Below are positions 1 to 8,613 of a stretch of 32,592 nucleotides of DNA, one piece after another. Below the pieces are notes generated by a model. The model had not been told where the DNA came from. It searched no databases and saw only the letters and a list, made by a program, of their open reading frames with translations. This DNA is from Hyphomicrobiales bacterium (GTDB lineage: Bacteria; Pseudomonadota; Alphaproteobacteria; Rhizobiales; Xanthobacteraceae), in assembly GCA_017305515.1 (NCBI GenBank), contig JAFKKP010000317.1, forward strand, positions 1 through 32,592, in the 5' to 3' direction. Positions within the stretch are counted from its first letter, which is position 1. Every line of letters begins with the position of its first letter. The translations under genes and the position numbers were made by a program.

Positions 1-1788
1 CGCCAACTCAGTAACTTTATCCAGCGCCTGTTGCGTGCGAGTGAGCGATGCGGCATCCGGCAATTGCACGGCGGCGAGCAGATAGCCCTGATCCTCGATC
101 GGAATAAAGCCGGTCGGCACGCGGGACAGGCCGTAACCGCCGATGCCGATAAGGATAAGCGCGGCGATCAGCGAAATCTTGTTATGAGTGACCATCGTAT
201 CGATGATTGACCCATACCGCCGCTCCATCCGTGAGTAGACGGAATTGAATCCGCGGTAGAACCAATTGCGCCGTTCCAGCGGGACCGGCGGCCGCAGCCA
301 CAGCGCGCATTGCGTCGGCTTCAGTGTCGCCGCGTTGATTGCGCTGAGCAGCGCGGTCGCGGCTATGACCAGCGCGAATTGCGCGTACATCCGGCCCGTC
401 AGTCCCGGCAGAAAGGCCGCCGGAAGGAATACCGAAACCAGAACGAGCGTGATGCCGATGATTGGAGCGAAGAGCTGATCCATTGCCTTGATCGCGGCAT
501 CGTGACCGGACATGCCTTGCTCGATATTGTGGGCCGCGCCTTCGACCACGACGATGGCGTCGTCCACCACGATTCCAATGGCAAGCACGATCGCGAACAA
601 CGTCGAGAGATTGACTGTAAAGCCGAGCGCAGCCATCGCGGCGAATGCGCCGATAATCGTGACAGGCACCGTCGTTGCCGGAACCAGCATTGCGCGCCAA
701 TCCTGCAAAAAAATCAGAATCACGACAAGAACGAGAAGGCCTGCTTCGATCAGTGTCTTGTAAACTTCGCTGATCGATGCAGACACGAATTTCGTCGTGT
801 CGAACGGGACGTCAAACTTGATGTCTTGCGGAAAGGCGCGCGCCAACGAATTCATCTTCTTCTTCACGGATTGCTCGACATCGAGCGCGTTGGCACCCGG
901 CGATTGAAAGACGCCGATACCCGTCGCCGGCTGCTTATTGAGCGAGAAAATCTGGCTGTATGTCTGCGCGCCGAGTTCGACGCGTCCGACATCGCGCACG
1001 CGCGTAACGTCGCCGTTGTTGCCGGTCTTGACGATGACGTCTTCGAATTGCGAGGCGTCGTCCAGACGTCCATTCACGTTCAGCGTGTATTGGAAAGATT
1101 GCATCGATGGGGTCGGTGGAGTGCCGACCTGACCTGCGGTGACTTGCTGGCTTTGCTGCTGGATTGCCTGAATGACATCCTGAGGCATCAGGCCGACGAC
1201 TTGCAGCTTGTTAGGATCAAGCCAGATCCGCATTGAGTACTGCCCGGCGCCGAAGACAGTGACGTTGCCGACACCCGGCAATCGCGACAATTCATCGCGA
1301 AGATTTATCGTGGCGTAATTGCTCAGATAGAGGCTGTCATAGGTGGCGTTAGGCGATGTCAGCGTCACGAACATTAAGATCGAGGTCGATTTCTTCTGAA
1401 CCGTGACGCCCTGGTTCTGAACTGACTGCGGCAACTGCGCCAATGCAGTGGAAACACGGTTTTGAACGAGGACCTGCGCAAAATCGAGGTCGGTACCGAT
1501 CTTGAAAGTCACCGTCAGCGAGTAGGTGCCATCGGCGCCGCTATAGGACTGCATATAGAGCATTCCCTCGACGCCGTTCACCTGCTGCTCAATGGGCAAC
1601 GCGACGGTGTCGATGACGGTCTTTGCACTCGCGCCGGGATAACGTGTCGTAACTTGAACGGTCGGTGGCACGACATCCGGGTATTGCGCGACCGGTAGAT
1701 TGAACAGCGCCACCGCGCCGATCAGAATCATCAGAAGGGCGATGACGTTGGAAAGAACGGGCCGTTCGATGAAGAATTTTGAAATCAT
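1..1788 (-). CDS. RND efflux permease, HAE1/AcrB-type (C-terminal part beyond left edge)
   Basis: This is the inner-membrane proton/drug antiporter subunit of a tripartite efflux pump. The frame is open from ATG at 1788 to base 1, giving 596 codons of a protein that is usually about 1,040 residues, so the C-terminal 40 percent is missing. The N-terminus (MISKFFIERPVLSNVIALLM) is the standard RND start with TM1. The periplasmic porter segment includes the typical PGASAKTVIDTVALPIEQQV and YLSNYATINLRDELSRLPGVG motifs. TM4 carries the proton-relay pair Asp409-Asp410 (GIVVDDAIVVVE), equivalent to AcrB Asp407/408. It starts only 8 bases after the stop of the upstream membrane-fusion gene, so the two form an operon. 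No clear Shine-Dalgarno is visible, which suggests translational coupling. The substrate cannot be told from sequence. Confidence 0.95.
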   Translation of the reverse strand, partial: MISKFFIERPVLSNVIALLMILIGAVALFNLPVAQYPDVVPPTVQVTTRYPGASAKTVIDTVALPIEQQVNGVEGMLYMQSYSGADGTYSLTVTFKIGTDLDFAQVLVQNRVSTALAQLPQSVQNQGVTVQKKSTSILMFVTLTSPNATYDSLYLSNYATINLRDELSRLPGVGNVTVFGAGQYSMRIWLDPNKLQVVGLMPQDVIQAIQQQSQQVTAGQVGTPPTPSMQSFQYTLNVNGRLDDASQFEDVIVKTGNNGDVTRVRDVGRVELGAQTYSQIFSLNKQPATGIGVFQSPGANALDVEQSVKKKMNSLARAFPQDIKFDVPFDTTKFVSASISEVYKTLIEAGLLVLVVILIFLQDWRAMLVPATTVPVTIIGAFAAMAALGFTVNLSTLFAIVLAIGIVVDDAIVVVEGAAHNIEQGMSGHDAAIKAMDQLFAPIIGITLVLVSVFLPAAFLPGLTGRMYAQFALVIAATALLSAINAATLKPTQCALWLRPPVPLERRNWFYRGFNSVYSRMERRYGSIIDTMVTHNKISLIAALILIGIGGYGLSRVPTGFIPIEDQGYLLAAVQLPDAASLTRTQQALDKVTELA

Positions 1789-1796
1789 GGCCGGCT

Positions 1797-2999
1797 CTAA
1801 TTTGCCGATGAAGACGGCTGATCCAGCTTTTTTAATTGCGGATCGACTTTTTGGCCCGGAATGGCCCGCAATAATCCGGCGACAACCACGCGATCATCCG
1901 GTTTGAGACCGTTTTCGATCACGCGCAGTTCACCGTCGAGCGGCCCGATCTGGACCTTGCGCTGCTCGACGACATTGTCGGCGCTGACAACAAGCACGTA
2001 GCGCCCGCCTTGATCGCTTCCGAGCGCGGTGTCGGGGATCAGCAGGGCTTCCTTTTGCTGATCGAGAGGAACACGAACCCGGACGAAATATCCCGGCAGC
2101 AATACGCGCTCCGGATTTGGTAGGAGTCCGCGAACACTCAGTGTGCCGGTCGATTGATTGATGGTTGGGGCCGCGTAGTCCATCTTGCCCTTGTGCGGAT
2201 ACCCTGTCTCCGTCTGCAGGCCGACCTCGACGGGAACGTCCTTGAGATCTTTCGACGTCAGGCCTTTTTGCGCGGCAGCCGCCCGGATGCGCAGAACGTC
2301 TTGCTCATTGACGTTGAAGTTCACGTAGATCGGATCAAGCTGAACAATGGACGCGAGTTGCGTAGGCGACGCGACACCGACGAGTTCGCCGACCGAAACA
2401 AGATGTGCGCTGACGACGCCGTCGAGCGGCGCCGTCACATTTGTGTAGCCGTAGTTGACGGCGGCGATCTTGGTGTTGATCTGAGCCTGCGCAAGATTGG
2501 ATTGCGCGTTTTCGCGCGCCGCGCTCGACGCATCGAGTGTTGCTTGAGAAACGACCTGTCTTGAGACCAGGTCCGATTGCCGCTTGAAATCCGCCTCGGT
2601 CTGCTTGGCTGACGCCTGCAAGCCGCTCTCCGCAGCCTGTGCCTGATCGAGTTTGAGCTTGTAGGTCTCCGGCTCGATGGTGAACAGCGTCGTTCCTTCC
2701 TTTACGAACGCGCCGTCCTGATAGGAGATCGACTGCAACACGCCCTGAACGCGCGCAACAAGATCGACATTCTTGAATGGGGCGGTGTTGCCGGTGGCTG
2801 CGAGGTAGCGCGTAATCGCCCGTTGCACGGGCACGCCGACATCGACCTTCGGCGGCGGAGGGGGGACAAAATCATTCTGTCCGCAAGCGGCAAGTGTGGC
2901 TGATGCGAGGGCTGTTAAAAAAATCGGAAAAATGACCGACAGATTGCGCCGATTTGCGCCGTCAAATCCAAGGGGCTTCGTTGGATAACAAGGCCTCAT
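1797..2999 (-). CDS. RND efflux membrane-fusion (periplasmic adaptor) lipoprotein
   Basis: This 400-residue adaptor links the RND permease to an outer-membrane channel. The start at 2999 is supported by GAAGAGG 7-9 bases upstream. A long N-terminal extension precedes a lipoprotein signal ending in a lipobox (LAAC, Cys about 39), so the mature protein is probably anchored by lipid. After it come the first lipoyl half (VQGVLQSISYQDGAFVKEGTTLF), an alpha-helical hairpin rich in Ala, Gln and Ser (roughly residues 105-185), the second lipoyl half (VTAPLDGVVSAHLVSVGELV) and the beta-barrel and membrane-proximal domains. It is the first gene of a leftward operon with the permease. No TetR- or MarR-type regulator or outer-membrane factor is in the window; a divergent cysteine-rich protein gene lies upstream instead. 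Confidence 0.95.
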   Translation of the reverse strand: MRPCYPTKPLGFDGANRRNLSVIFPIFLTALASATLAACGQNDFVPPPPPKVDVGVPVQRAITRYLAATGNTAPFKNVDLVARVQGVLQSISYQDGAFVKEGTTLFTIEPETYKLKLDQAQAAESGLQASAKQTEADFKRQSDLVSRQVVSQATLDASSAARENAQSNLAQAQINTKIAAVNYGYTNVTAPLDGVVSAHLVSVGELVGVASPTQLASIVQLDPIYVNFNVNEQDVLRIRAAAAQKGLTSKDLKDVPVEVGLQTETGYPHKGKMDYAAPTINQSTGTLSVRGLLPNPERVLLPGYFVRVRVPLDQQKEALLIPDTALGSDQGGRYVLVVSADNVVEQRKVQIGPLDGELRVIENGLKPDDRVVVAGLLRAIPGQKVDPQLKKLDQPSSSAN

Positions 3000-3193
3000 T
3001 CCAATGCCTCTTCAAAAAATGCTGCGGTGCTTTCTGTAAAATTGACCCCGACCTTATCTGATTAGCACAATCCGCTTGCGGTGGAACTGAAAACCGAAAA
3101 TGATCTGCGCCGCCGGAATTTATTGGACACCTTATTCAAGATCGTTCTCCGTTGCGGGGCACCATCCGAACAACAACGACAAGGTTTTCTAAT

Positions 3194-4033
3194 ATGATTC
3201 AAAAGTTCAGAAGTGCAGCGGTTTTTTGCTCGTTTGTCGCGTTCGTCAATGCGACACCGGTTTCTGCACAGCAGTCGACAGATGAACAGCGCAGCGCCAT
3301 CCGCTCAGCGTGCCGGACGGATTATGAGGCGAACTGCTCCAGTGTCCCTCCGGGTGGCATGGCGTCCCTGCAATGTCTTCAGCAAAATATGTCGAAGCTG
3401 TCCGGCGCGTGTCAAAGCGCGGTAAGTGCGATCGAGCCAGCTGCCGCACCGCCGAAAGCGGAAGCCGCTCCTGTTCAATCCACCCCCGCGCCGTCCGCTC
3501 CCGCGGCACCTCCAGCAACAACGACAACCGCTGCGCCGAGCGCCCCCAAGGCCGCAGCAAGCGCGCCGGCAGTCAAGCCGACAGACGCGCAGTCAGCCGC
3601 GATCCGCAGCGCCTGCCGAGCCGATTATCAGTCTAATTGTGCAAGTGTGCCGCCGGGCGGCACCGCCGCTCTGAATTGTCTTGAAAAGAATAAATCGAAA
3701 CTTTCTGCGAATTGTCAGAAGGCCGTTGCCGCAGTGAGCGGAGCGGGAGCAACCACGGCACCTGCTGCGGGCACCGGCAGTGCTTCGTCAAATTCCGCGA
3801 CTGCTACGTCGCCGGCGGCAACCGACACCGCTCCACCGCCAGTCATCGTGCTGCGCCCTCTGCGTCCGCGCGAAGAATTGTTCGTGCTGAGGTCGGCGTG
3901 CGGCGGCGACGTTCGGGCGATATGCGGTGCGGTGCCGCCGGGTGGTGGACGCATTGTTCAATGCCTTGCAGCAAACACACCTGCGCTGTCGCCGGCATGC
4001 AAGCAAGTTCTGGCGCAGTTTGCCGCGCAGTAG
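3194..4033 (+). CDS. Exported cysteine-rich-repeat protein with three repeats
   Basis: This 279-residue protein has a Sec signal peptide (about residues 1-25, cleavage after VSA). ATG 3194 is chosen over an upstream in-frame TTG because AAGG lies 9 bases before it and the signal peptide starts there. It carries three copies of a four-cysteine unit, C-x7-C-x12-C-x11-C, at residues 40-73, 141-174 and 236-269, each with a PPGG motif between the second and third cysteines. This is the cysteine-rich repeat of Golgi protein GLG1, also widespread in proteobacteria. The repeats are joined by low-complexity Ala/Pro/Thr/Ser linkers (about 81-130 and 182-225), which suggests extended spacers between compact disulfide-bonded modules. 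The biochemical role is unknown. It is followed 67 bases later by a one-repeat paralogue. Confidence 0.9.
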   Translation: MIQKFRSAAVFCSFVAFVNATPVSAQQSTDEQRSAIRSACRTDYEANCSSVPPGGMASLQCLQQNMSKLSGACQSAVSAIEPAAAPPKAEAAPVQSTPAPSAPAAPPATTTTAAPSAPKAAASAPAVKPTDAQSAAIRSACRADYQSNCASVPPGGTAALNCLEKNKSKLSANCQKAVAAVSGAGATTAPAAGTGSASSNSATATSPAATDTAPPPVIVLRPLRPREELFVLRSACGGDVRAICGAVPPGGGRIVQCLAANTPALSPACKQVLAQFAAQ

Positions 4034-4100
4034 AATTCTCGTCGCCAAGGAAAGTGTATTGCAAACTTCAATCCTGAGAAAATCGGAAAGGCATTTGAAA

Positions 4101-4322
4101 ATGCTGCGGACGGTTGTTGCTATTGTTATTCTTTGTGCCCCGACGACTGCACTCGCTCAGGAACTGACGGCCGAGCAGCGAAGCGCATGCAAGAATGATT
4201 ACGAAAAGTTTTGTAGCGGTACGATGCCGGGCGGCGGCAGAATTATTGCCTGCCTGAACAAGGCGGGCGATCAACTCAGTCCCGCATGCAAGAAGGTATT
4301 GGTCGCCGCCGAGAAGAAATGA
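4101..4322 (+). CDS. Small exported protein with one cysteine-rich repeat
   Basis: This 73-residue protein has a signal peptide (MLRTVVAIVILCAPTTALAQ) followed by a single C-x7-C-x12-C-x11-C unit with the PGGG motif. It closely resembles the third repeat of the upstream 279-residue protein, for instance in the shared LSPACKxVL ending. The start at 4101 has GGAAAGG about 9 bases upstream. A mature size near 53 residues means the whole secreted product is one disulfide module. It probably belongs to the same transcription unit as its larger neighbour. Function is unknown; a periplasmic binding or redox-buffer role is only a guess. Confidence 0.88.
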   Translation: MLRTVVAIVILCAPTTALAQELTAEQRSACKNDYEKFCSGTMPGGGRIIACLNKAGDQLSPACKKVLVAAEKK

Positions 4323-4386
4323 GCGATACTTTTCAGGCTTCTACAGTTTCAAGTTTCGGTCGTCTAAATATCGGGAGAAAATATCA

Positions 4387-4596
4387 ATGCGAACCGTTCT
4401 CTTTGCCGGCGCGATTGTTCTTTCGGGGTTGATTGTCCTTCAGGCGACACAGGCTCTTGCCGTTGTCTGCGCCGATGGCGTCAAGCGGGCGGGCTGCGCT
4501 GGGCCCAATGCCGTTGTGGTCGTCAAGAAGCCGCCGCCAGTTGTTGTCTGCAAGACGGTGTGGGTGAATGGAGTCAAGGTTCGCCGTTGCGCCTGA
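4387..4596 (+). CDS. Small exported four-cysteine protein
   Basis: This 69-residue protein has a hydrophobic signal peptide (about residues 1-25, ending LAVV or ALA). The mature part has four cysteines (28, 37, 55, 68). The two halves look alike: VVCADGVKRAGCA and VVCKTVWVNGVKVRRCA share VVC, GVK, a basic residue and a final Cys-Ala. They are separated by a valine- and proline-rich linker (VVVVKKPPPVVV). The start at 4387 has GGGAGA about 9-10 bases upstream. I do not assign a function; similar small secreted proteins are common among unannotated genes of Bradyrhizobium relatives. It lies 64 bases after the one-repeat cysteine protein and may be co-transcribed with it. Confidence 0.75.
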   Translation: MRTVLFAGAIVLSGLIVLQATQALAVVCADGVKRAGCAGPNAVVVVKKPPPVVVCKTVWVNGVKVRRCA

Positions 4597-4868
4597 TGAT
4601 GTGGCCGGACTGCTGAAATCGGATGAAGGCGCCGGCCTATTAGGTTTACGCAAGCGGCACTCGAAATGGCCTCCGAAATGCGGTCACAATCATGTCAACC
4701 GTAGGTCTCGGTTCATGATCGCGCGTCTATTGGCTGGCGCGAGACTAGCCGAAAGCCGCCGAATTGATACAATAGCGATCAAGGTGAGCTGAATCCGATG
4801 GGCATCGATTAGATGCAGCCACCCGAATTGGCCCGCTCATCTCGATATGAGTAGAGATCTAAGTCGCC

Positions 4869-6545
4869 ATGGATCATGAGTTAATCGGGGGGCACGTTCC
4901 CCGCAGTCTGGGAAAGGCATTGCCGTCGGACGATCGGGTGCGGTTGAAAACGCGGTCGGACCCATACGATTTCGCGACCGTGCTTGTCGTCGCCGCGCTC
5001 GTCGTTCTCGCGCTTTTCACGTTCAAAGACTATGCGATTTCAAACGATGAAGGCGTTCAGCATCACTACGGCGAATTGATTATCGCCTATTACAAGAGCG
5101 GATTTAAGGATCAGGCCGTCTTTAACTTCGACAATCTATATCTCTACGGCGGACTTTTCGACATTGTCGCCGTCTCGCTCAGCCATCTGATCCCAATCGA
5201 TCCTTACGATCTGCGGCATCTTTTATGCGCTATGACCGGAATCGCCGGCATTGCTGCCGCAGCTGCGGCAGCCAGAATGATCGCGGGTCCGCGCGCCGCA
5301 CTGATCGCCGCGGTGCTTTTGAGTATTTGCGGCGCTTGGTACGGCGCCATGTTCAATCACACGAAGGACATCCCCTTCGCCGCTGCGATGATGGGCGCGA
5401 TGCTTTTTATTCTCCGGATCGCGCGCCAGTTGCCATCGCCTCGCTTGAACGATGTTGCCGCGTTCGGTTTGCTCATGGGTGCGGCGCTCGGGATACGAGT
5501 GATCGCCCTGCTTCTTGTCATCTATGCGGCATTTGTCATTCCGCTTTATCTTCCTTCGCGGGGAAGCTCGCGCTGGCAATTCGCCATACAATCGGCGCTT
5601 CGGATGTCCCCGGCCTTTGTCATTGCCTACGTGGTCATGATCGCTGCATGGCCCTGGGCGGCACTTGCGCCACTCAATCCCATTCGCGGCTTATTTGAAT
5701 TTTCCGAATTCCATTACGCGATCCGGACCTTTCTCGATGGGCAGATCTACGAGATGGGGAGTGTTCCTCCGACTTATGTGCCGATCTATATTCTGATCCG
5801 CGTGCCGCTGCTCATGCTATTCGGCTTTGCTGCCGCAATTCTTTTCTTGATTATTCCATCTCTGTCTCGCGGACGATCGCAGGGACATCGCAGAGACGTT
5901 ATCCTTATTGCGCTGGCTGTCATTTTTCCACTCGCCTGTCAGGTCGTTTTTCGCGGACCTGCCTTTACCGGATTGCGTCATTTTCTGTTTGTCATCCCTC
6001 CACTGGCTATTGTCGGAGCGATTGGAATAGACGCTGTGCTGTCGGCGTTGGCAAGGCGCGGCCGAGCGATCGGAGCAAGCGGGTTTGCCGTCGTCAGCGC
6101 ATTCGTATTGTGGGATACGGTGACGCTCGCGCGGCTTCATCCTTACGAATATCTCTTTTACAATCAGACCGTGGGCGGTCTGGAAGGAGCGTCACGCCGT
6201 TACGACCTCGACTACTGGTTCAGCAGCATGCCTGAGGCACTCGGTCAGCTCGAGGCTTACCTGCGTCACACGACGACGAATGACGCAACCTGGCAGAAGC
6301 AAGTTTATTCGGTCGCGGTGTGCGGAGAACGGCTGGAATTTGATAAGACAGTCACGCTTCCTCAATTGCGTTTTGATTTCAAACCGCAATGGAGTCAGTC
6401 GGAATTCTTTATCGCGCCCACTCATATGAACTGCGACAACGACCTCGACGGGAAAATCGTCGGCACCGTCACGCGTCTTGGTGTTCCTATCGCGTATATA
6501 AAGGATCGTCGGGCTCTGACTTCGACGGTCGCAGTGGCGAAGTAA
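4869..6545 (+). CDS. Polytopic membrane glycosyltransferase, GT-C fold (GT39/ArnT-like)
   Basis: This 558-residue integral membrane protein has roughly ten or more hydrophobic helices. The first helix (about residues 36-53) is followed by a periplasmic loop with an acidic pair, Asp60-Glu61 (SNDEGVQHHYGE), the position where GT-C enzymes place the catalytic carboxylate. A second loop carries FNHTKDIPFA. The architecture fits enzymes that use polyprenyl-phosphate sugars to glycosylate lipids or proteins on the periplasmic face. The donor and acceptor cannot be read from sequence. Homologues are often annotated only as glycosyltransferase family 39 or hypothetical membrane protein. The start at 4869 lacks a strong Shine-Dalgarno, so it could move. 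It is convergent with the OpgC-family gene, 33 bases apart, and transcribed alone after a 272-base gap. Confidence 0.75.
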   Translation: MDHELIGGHVPRSLGKALPSDDRVRLKTRSDPYDFATVLVVAALVVLALFTFKDYAISNDEGVQHHYGELIIAYYKSGFKDQAVFNFDNLYLYGGLFDIVAVSLSHLIPIDPYDLRHLLCAMTGIAGIAAAAAAARMIAGPRAALIAAVLLSICGAWYGAMFNHTKDIPFAAAMMGAMLFILRIARQLPSPRLNDVAAFGLLMGAALGIRVIALLLVIYAAFVIPLYLPSRGSSRWQFAIQSALRMSPAFVIAYVVMIAAWPWAALAPLNPIRGLFEFSEFHYAIRTFLDGQIYEMGSVPPTYVPIYILIRVPLLMLFGFAAAILFLIIPSLSRGRSQGHRRDVILIALAVIFPLACQVVFRGPAFTGLRHFLFVIPPLAIVGAIGIDAVLSALARRGRAIGASGFAVVSAFVLWDTVTLARLHPYEYLFYNQTVGGLEGASRRYDLDYWFSSMPEALGQLEAYLRHTTTNDATWQKQVYSVAVCGERLEFDKTVTLPQLRFDFKPQWSQSEFFIAPTHMNCDNDLDGKIVGTVTRLGVPIAYIKDRRALTSTVAVAK

Positions 6546-6578
6546 GAGGCCTCGCTCTTATCGGGTCCGTAATCAACG

Positions 6579-7832
6579 TTAGAAATTTGGTCCCGAATGT
6601 CCCGAAGCGGAGACGGGCGCGAGCTTCGCATTCTTGTCGGCGTTGCGTTTATACCAGGAGAAGAGCGTCGCCACGGCGCACATGATCAGAATTCCGGCGA
6701 TCCCAACGAGAATATGCGAAACCGTTCCTGCCGAGGTTTCGATGAGCACGAAATATCCGAGGAACGAGAGAAACACACCGAGGCAGTAAATCTGCAGGGA
6801 GAACTGTCCGCAAAGGATCATCGGACGCAAAATCCGTGATTTCAGTCCGGACCAGTCTTTCGGAACAAATCGTACGGCGATGATCGCAAGTGCCAGAAAA
6901 TGAGCGAAGCGAAGAATATCGAGATCCGTTTTGTCGATCGGATAAATCCAGTGTTCGAGCCATTGTGGCAGTGAATTTTCCAGACTTGGAAAATACCACG
7001 TCATTGTCAGCGCGAATGCTGCAAGGAGATACCCGGCAGCAATCCAAAGCGCAGCCTGCGACGACAAAAATGATGAAATTCGCCTAGCCCCTCCAAGCGC
7101 ACACCACACACCGAGCACGAAAAGCATTTGCCAGGCAAAGGGGTTGAACGCCCAAAATCCCTTAGGGTACGCCGCAAGATAGAGATTGAATTTCCAGGTG
7201 AGGAAATAGAGCAAAACAGAAAGTGCCAATGCGAGGTCGGCCTGCCGCTTCATCAGCCACAACACCATTGGAAGCGAGAGCATCAGAACAATGTAGAGCG
7301 GCAGCACATCCATATTCAGCGGGCAGAATCTAAGAACCAATGCTTCAGCGATGGTGGCAGCTGGCTGTTTGACGAAGTTGGTCAGCCCCATTTCTTCGAT
7401 ATAGAACGGATTGTGTGCCTGCTCTGCGAGGAACGTGATTCCACCGACGTAAATTGTAAAAAGCAGAATATGGGCGGCGTAAATTTGCCAGACACGCTTC
7501 AATATGCGAGCGGCGGCAACGATGAAGCCGAATTTGAACATCGCGCGGCCGTAAACGATCGCCGCCGTATAGCCGGAAATGAAAATGAAAATTTCAGCCG
7601 CGTCGCAAAAGCCGTAACTGCGGATTGTAAACCAGGTCAGCACATCGGGCGAAACATGATCTGTGAAGATCAGCCAAAGCGCCAGGCCGCGAAACATATC
7701 GAGACGCAATTCACGTTCAGTGGCGCCTGATGAGGTGGCAGCTTTAGCGCCAACAGCGGCCACGGCGTCCTGCACCAAAAGGCCGGCCGGAACGGTCTGC
7801 GGCTCGGCGGTGACACGATCGGCAATCGACAC
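6579..7832 (-). CDS. opgC: OpgC-domain membrane acyltransferase
   Basis: This 417-residue polytopic membrane protein belongs to the OpgC family. The N-terminal signature (LRLDMFRGLALWLIFTDHVS) has the Arg-Gly and Asp-His pattern seen at the start of inner-membrane acyltransferases. The next stretch, CDAAEIFIFISGYTAAIVYG, is highly typical of OpgC proteins. About ten hydrophobic segments follow. In E. coli OpgC (MdoC) adds succinyl groups to osmoregulated periplasmic glucans; in alphaproteobacteria the glucan or polysaccharide acceptor may differ. The start is GTG at 7832 with a G-rich stretch (CCGGGG) upstream. No opgG or opgH is in the window, so the acceptor pathway must be encoded elsewhere. 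It is divergent from cynS. Confidence 0.88.
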   Translation of the reverse strand: MSIADRVTAEPQTVPAGLLVQDAVAAVGAKAATSSGATERELRLDMFRGLALWLIFTDHVSPDVLTWFTIRSYGFCDAAEIFIFISGYTAAIVYGRAMFKFGFIVAAARILKRVWQIYAAHILLFTIYVGGITFLAEQAHNPFYIEEMGLTNFVKQPAATIAEALVLRFCPLNMDVLPLYIVLMLSLPMVLWLMKRQADLALALSVLLYFLTWKFNLYLAAYPKGFWAFNPFAWQMLFVLGVWCALGGARRISSFLSSQAALWIAAGYLLAAFALTMTWYFPSLENSLPQWLEHWIYPIDKTDLDILRFAHFLALAIIAVRFVPKDWSGLKSRILRPMILCGQFSLQIYCLGVFLSFLGYFVLIETSAGTVSHILVGIAGILIMCAVATLFSWYKRNADKNAKLAPVSASGHSGPNF

Positions 7833-7939
7833 CGCTAAAACCCCGGTTCAAAATTCGTCCATGGCGAAACGCCGAGCCGGATATTATCGGCTTGCATGGT
7901 GCAGGCAAGTTGCATTGGTCGAAGTGTTATTCAAAAAAC

Positions 7940-7951
7940 GCACATCTGTGC
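7940..7951. promoter_or_regulatory. Short perfect inverted repeat upstream of cynS
   Basis: GCACA-TC-TGTGC is a perfect 5-bp-arm palindrome 72 bases before the cynS start, in the region shared with the divergent opgC. Its position would suit a regulator site for cyanate or nitrogen control. No regulator gene is adjacent, and a palindrome this short can occur by chance. Confidence 0.25.
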
Positions 7952-8023
7952 AGATTTCGGTTGGTCATGTCTTGCTGAAATCCTTACTGTCGGGAGGCCG
8001 GGTCATTCGCTCAGGAGAAAGCC

Positions 8024-8512
8024 ATGAAGCGTTCCGACCTCACCGAAAAGCTGCTCGATATCAGGCGCGAGAAAGGCTGGACCTGGAAATACATCTGCGA
8101 AAAGATCGGCGGGTATTCGGACGTGCTGATTGTCGGCGCGATTCTGGGTCAGATGAAGCTCACAAAGCCGCAGGCGGCGAACGCTGCCGAGCTGTTCGGG
8201 CTTACAAAATCCGAAACCGCGATGCTCAATGAGACGCCGATGCGCGGGGCCAGCGTCCCAATGCCTCCAACGGATCCTCTGATCTATCGTTTCTACGAAT
8301 TGGTCATGGTCAACGGCCCGGCGTGGAAGGCGCTGATTGAAGAGGAATACGGCGACGGGATCATGTCGGCGATCGATTTCGACATGGTGATGGAACGGCT
8401 GCCGAATCCCAAAGGCGATCGCGTCAAGATCACGATGTCGGGAAAATTCCTGCCGTATAAATATTACGGCGCGACCGGCAATGTTCCCGAATACGGTTTC
8501 AAGGAAGGTTAG
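8024..8512 (+). CDS. cynS: Cyanate hydratase (cyanase)
   Basis: This cytoplasmic enzyme converts cyanate and bicarbonate to carbamate and CO2, and carbamate then breaks down to ammonia and CO2. The 162-residue protein has the expected size. An N-terminal helix-turn-helix-like domain (about 1-75) carries the family motif VGAILGQMKL. The C-terminal catalytic domain has the conserved triad Arg89, Glu92 (IYRFYE) and Ser115 (GDGIMSAIDF), offset by exactly 7 from E. coli Arg96, Glu99 and Ser122. The family forms decamers with active sites between dimers. The start is firm: AGGAG lies 7-8 bases upstream. No cynR, cynT carbonic anhydrase or cyanate transporter is adjacent, so it is a stand-alone cyanase. 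Confidence 0.97.
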   Translation: MKRSDLTEKLLDIRREKGWTWKYICEKIGGYSDVLIVGAILGQMKLTKPQAANAAELFGLTKSETAMLNETPMRGASVPMPPTDPLIYRFYELVMVNGPAWKALIEEEYGDGIMSAIDFDMVMERLPNPKGDRVKITMSGKFLPYKYYGATGNVPEYGFKEG

Positions 8513-8552
8513 ATCGTTACAGTTTGACGTCGCCGGATGATCCACAAACAAC

Positions 8553-8587
8553 TTCACCGTCTCGGCCGTTTAGGCAGGGACGGTGAA
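8553..8587. terminator. Bidirectional hairpin terminator between cynS and the outer-membrane protein gene
   Basis: Arms of 15 bases (8553-8567 and 8573-8587) pair except for one G-T wobble and one mismatch, around a 5-base loop GTTTA. The hairpin lies in the gap between two convergent genes. T-rich sequence follows it on the minus strand (AGTTGTTTG) and A-rich sequence on the plus strand, so it may serve the leftward gene best. Confidence 0.6.
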
Positions 8588-8613
8588 AAGCAGTCGTCAG
8601 ATGATTTACCGGA

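Noticed and set aside
310..1236. 308-residue plus-strand open frame
   Set aside because: It is antisense to a clearly recognisable RND permease and has an Arg/His/Asp-rich composition typical of shadow frames.
6561..6596. Inverted repeat TCGGGTCC / GGTCCCGA between the convergent glycosyltransferase and opgC genes
   Set aside because: It has one mismatch and a 20-base loop, extends into the opgC coding end and has no T-tract, so it is too weak to call a terminator.
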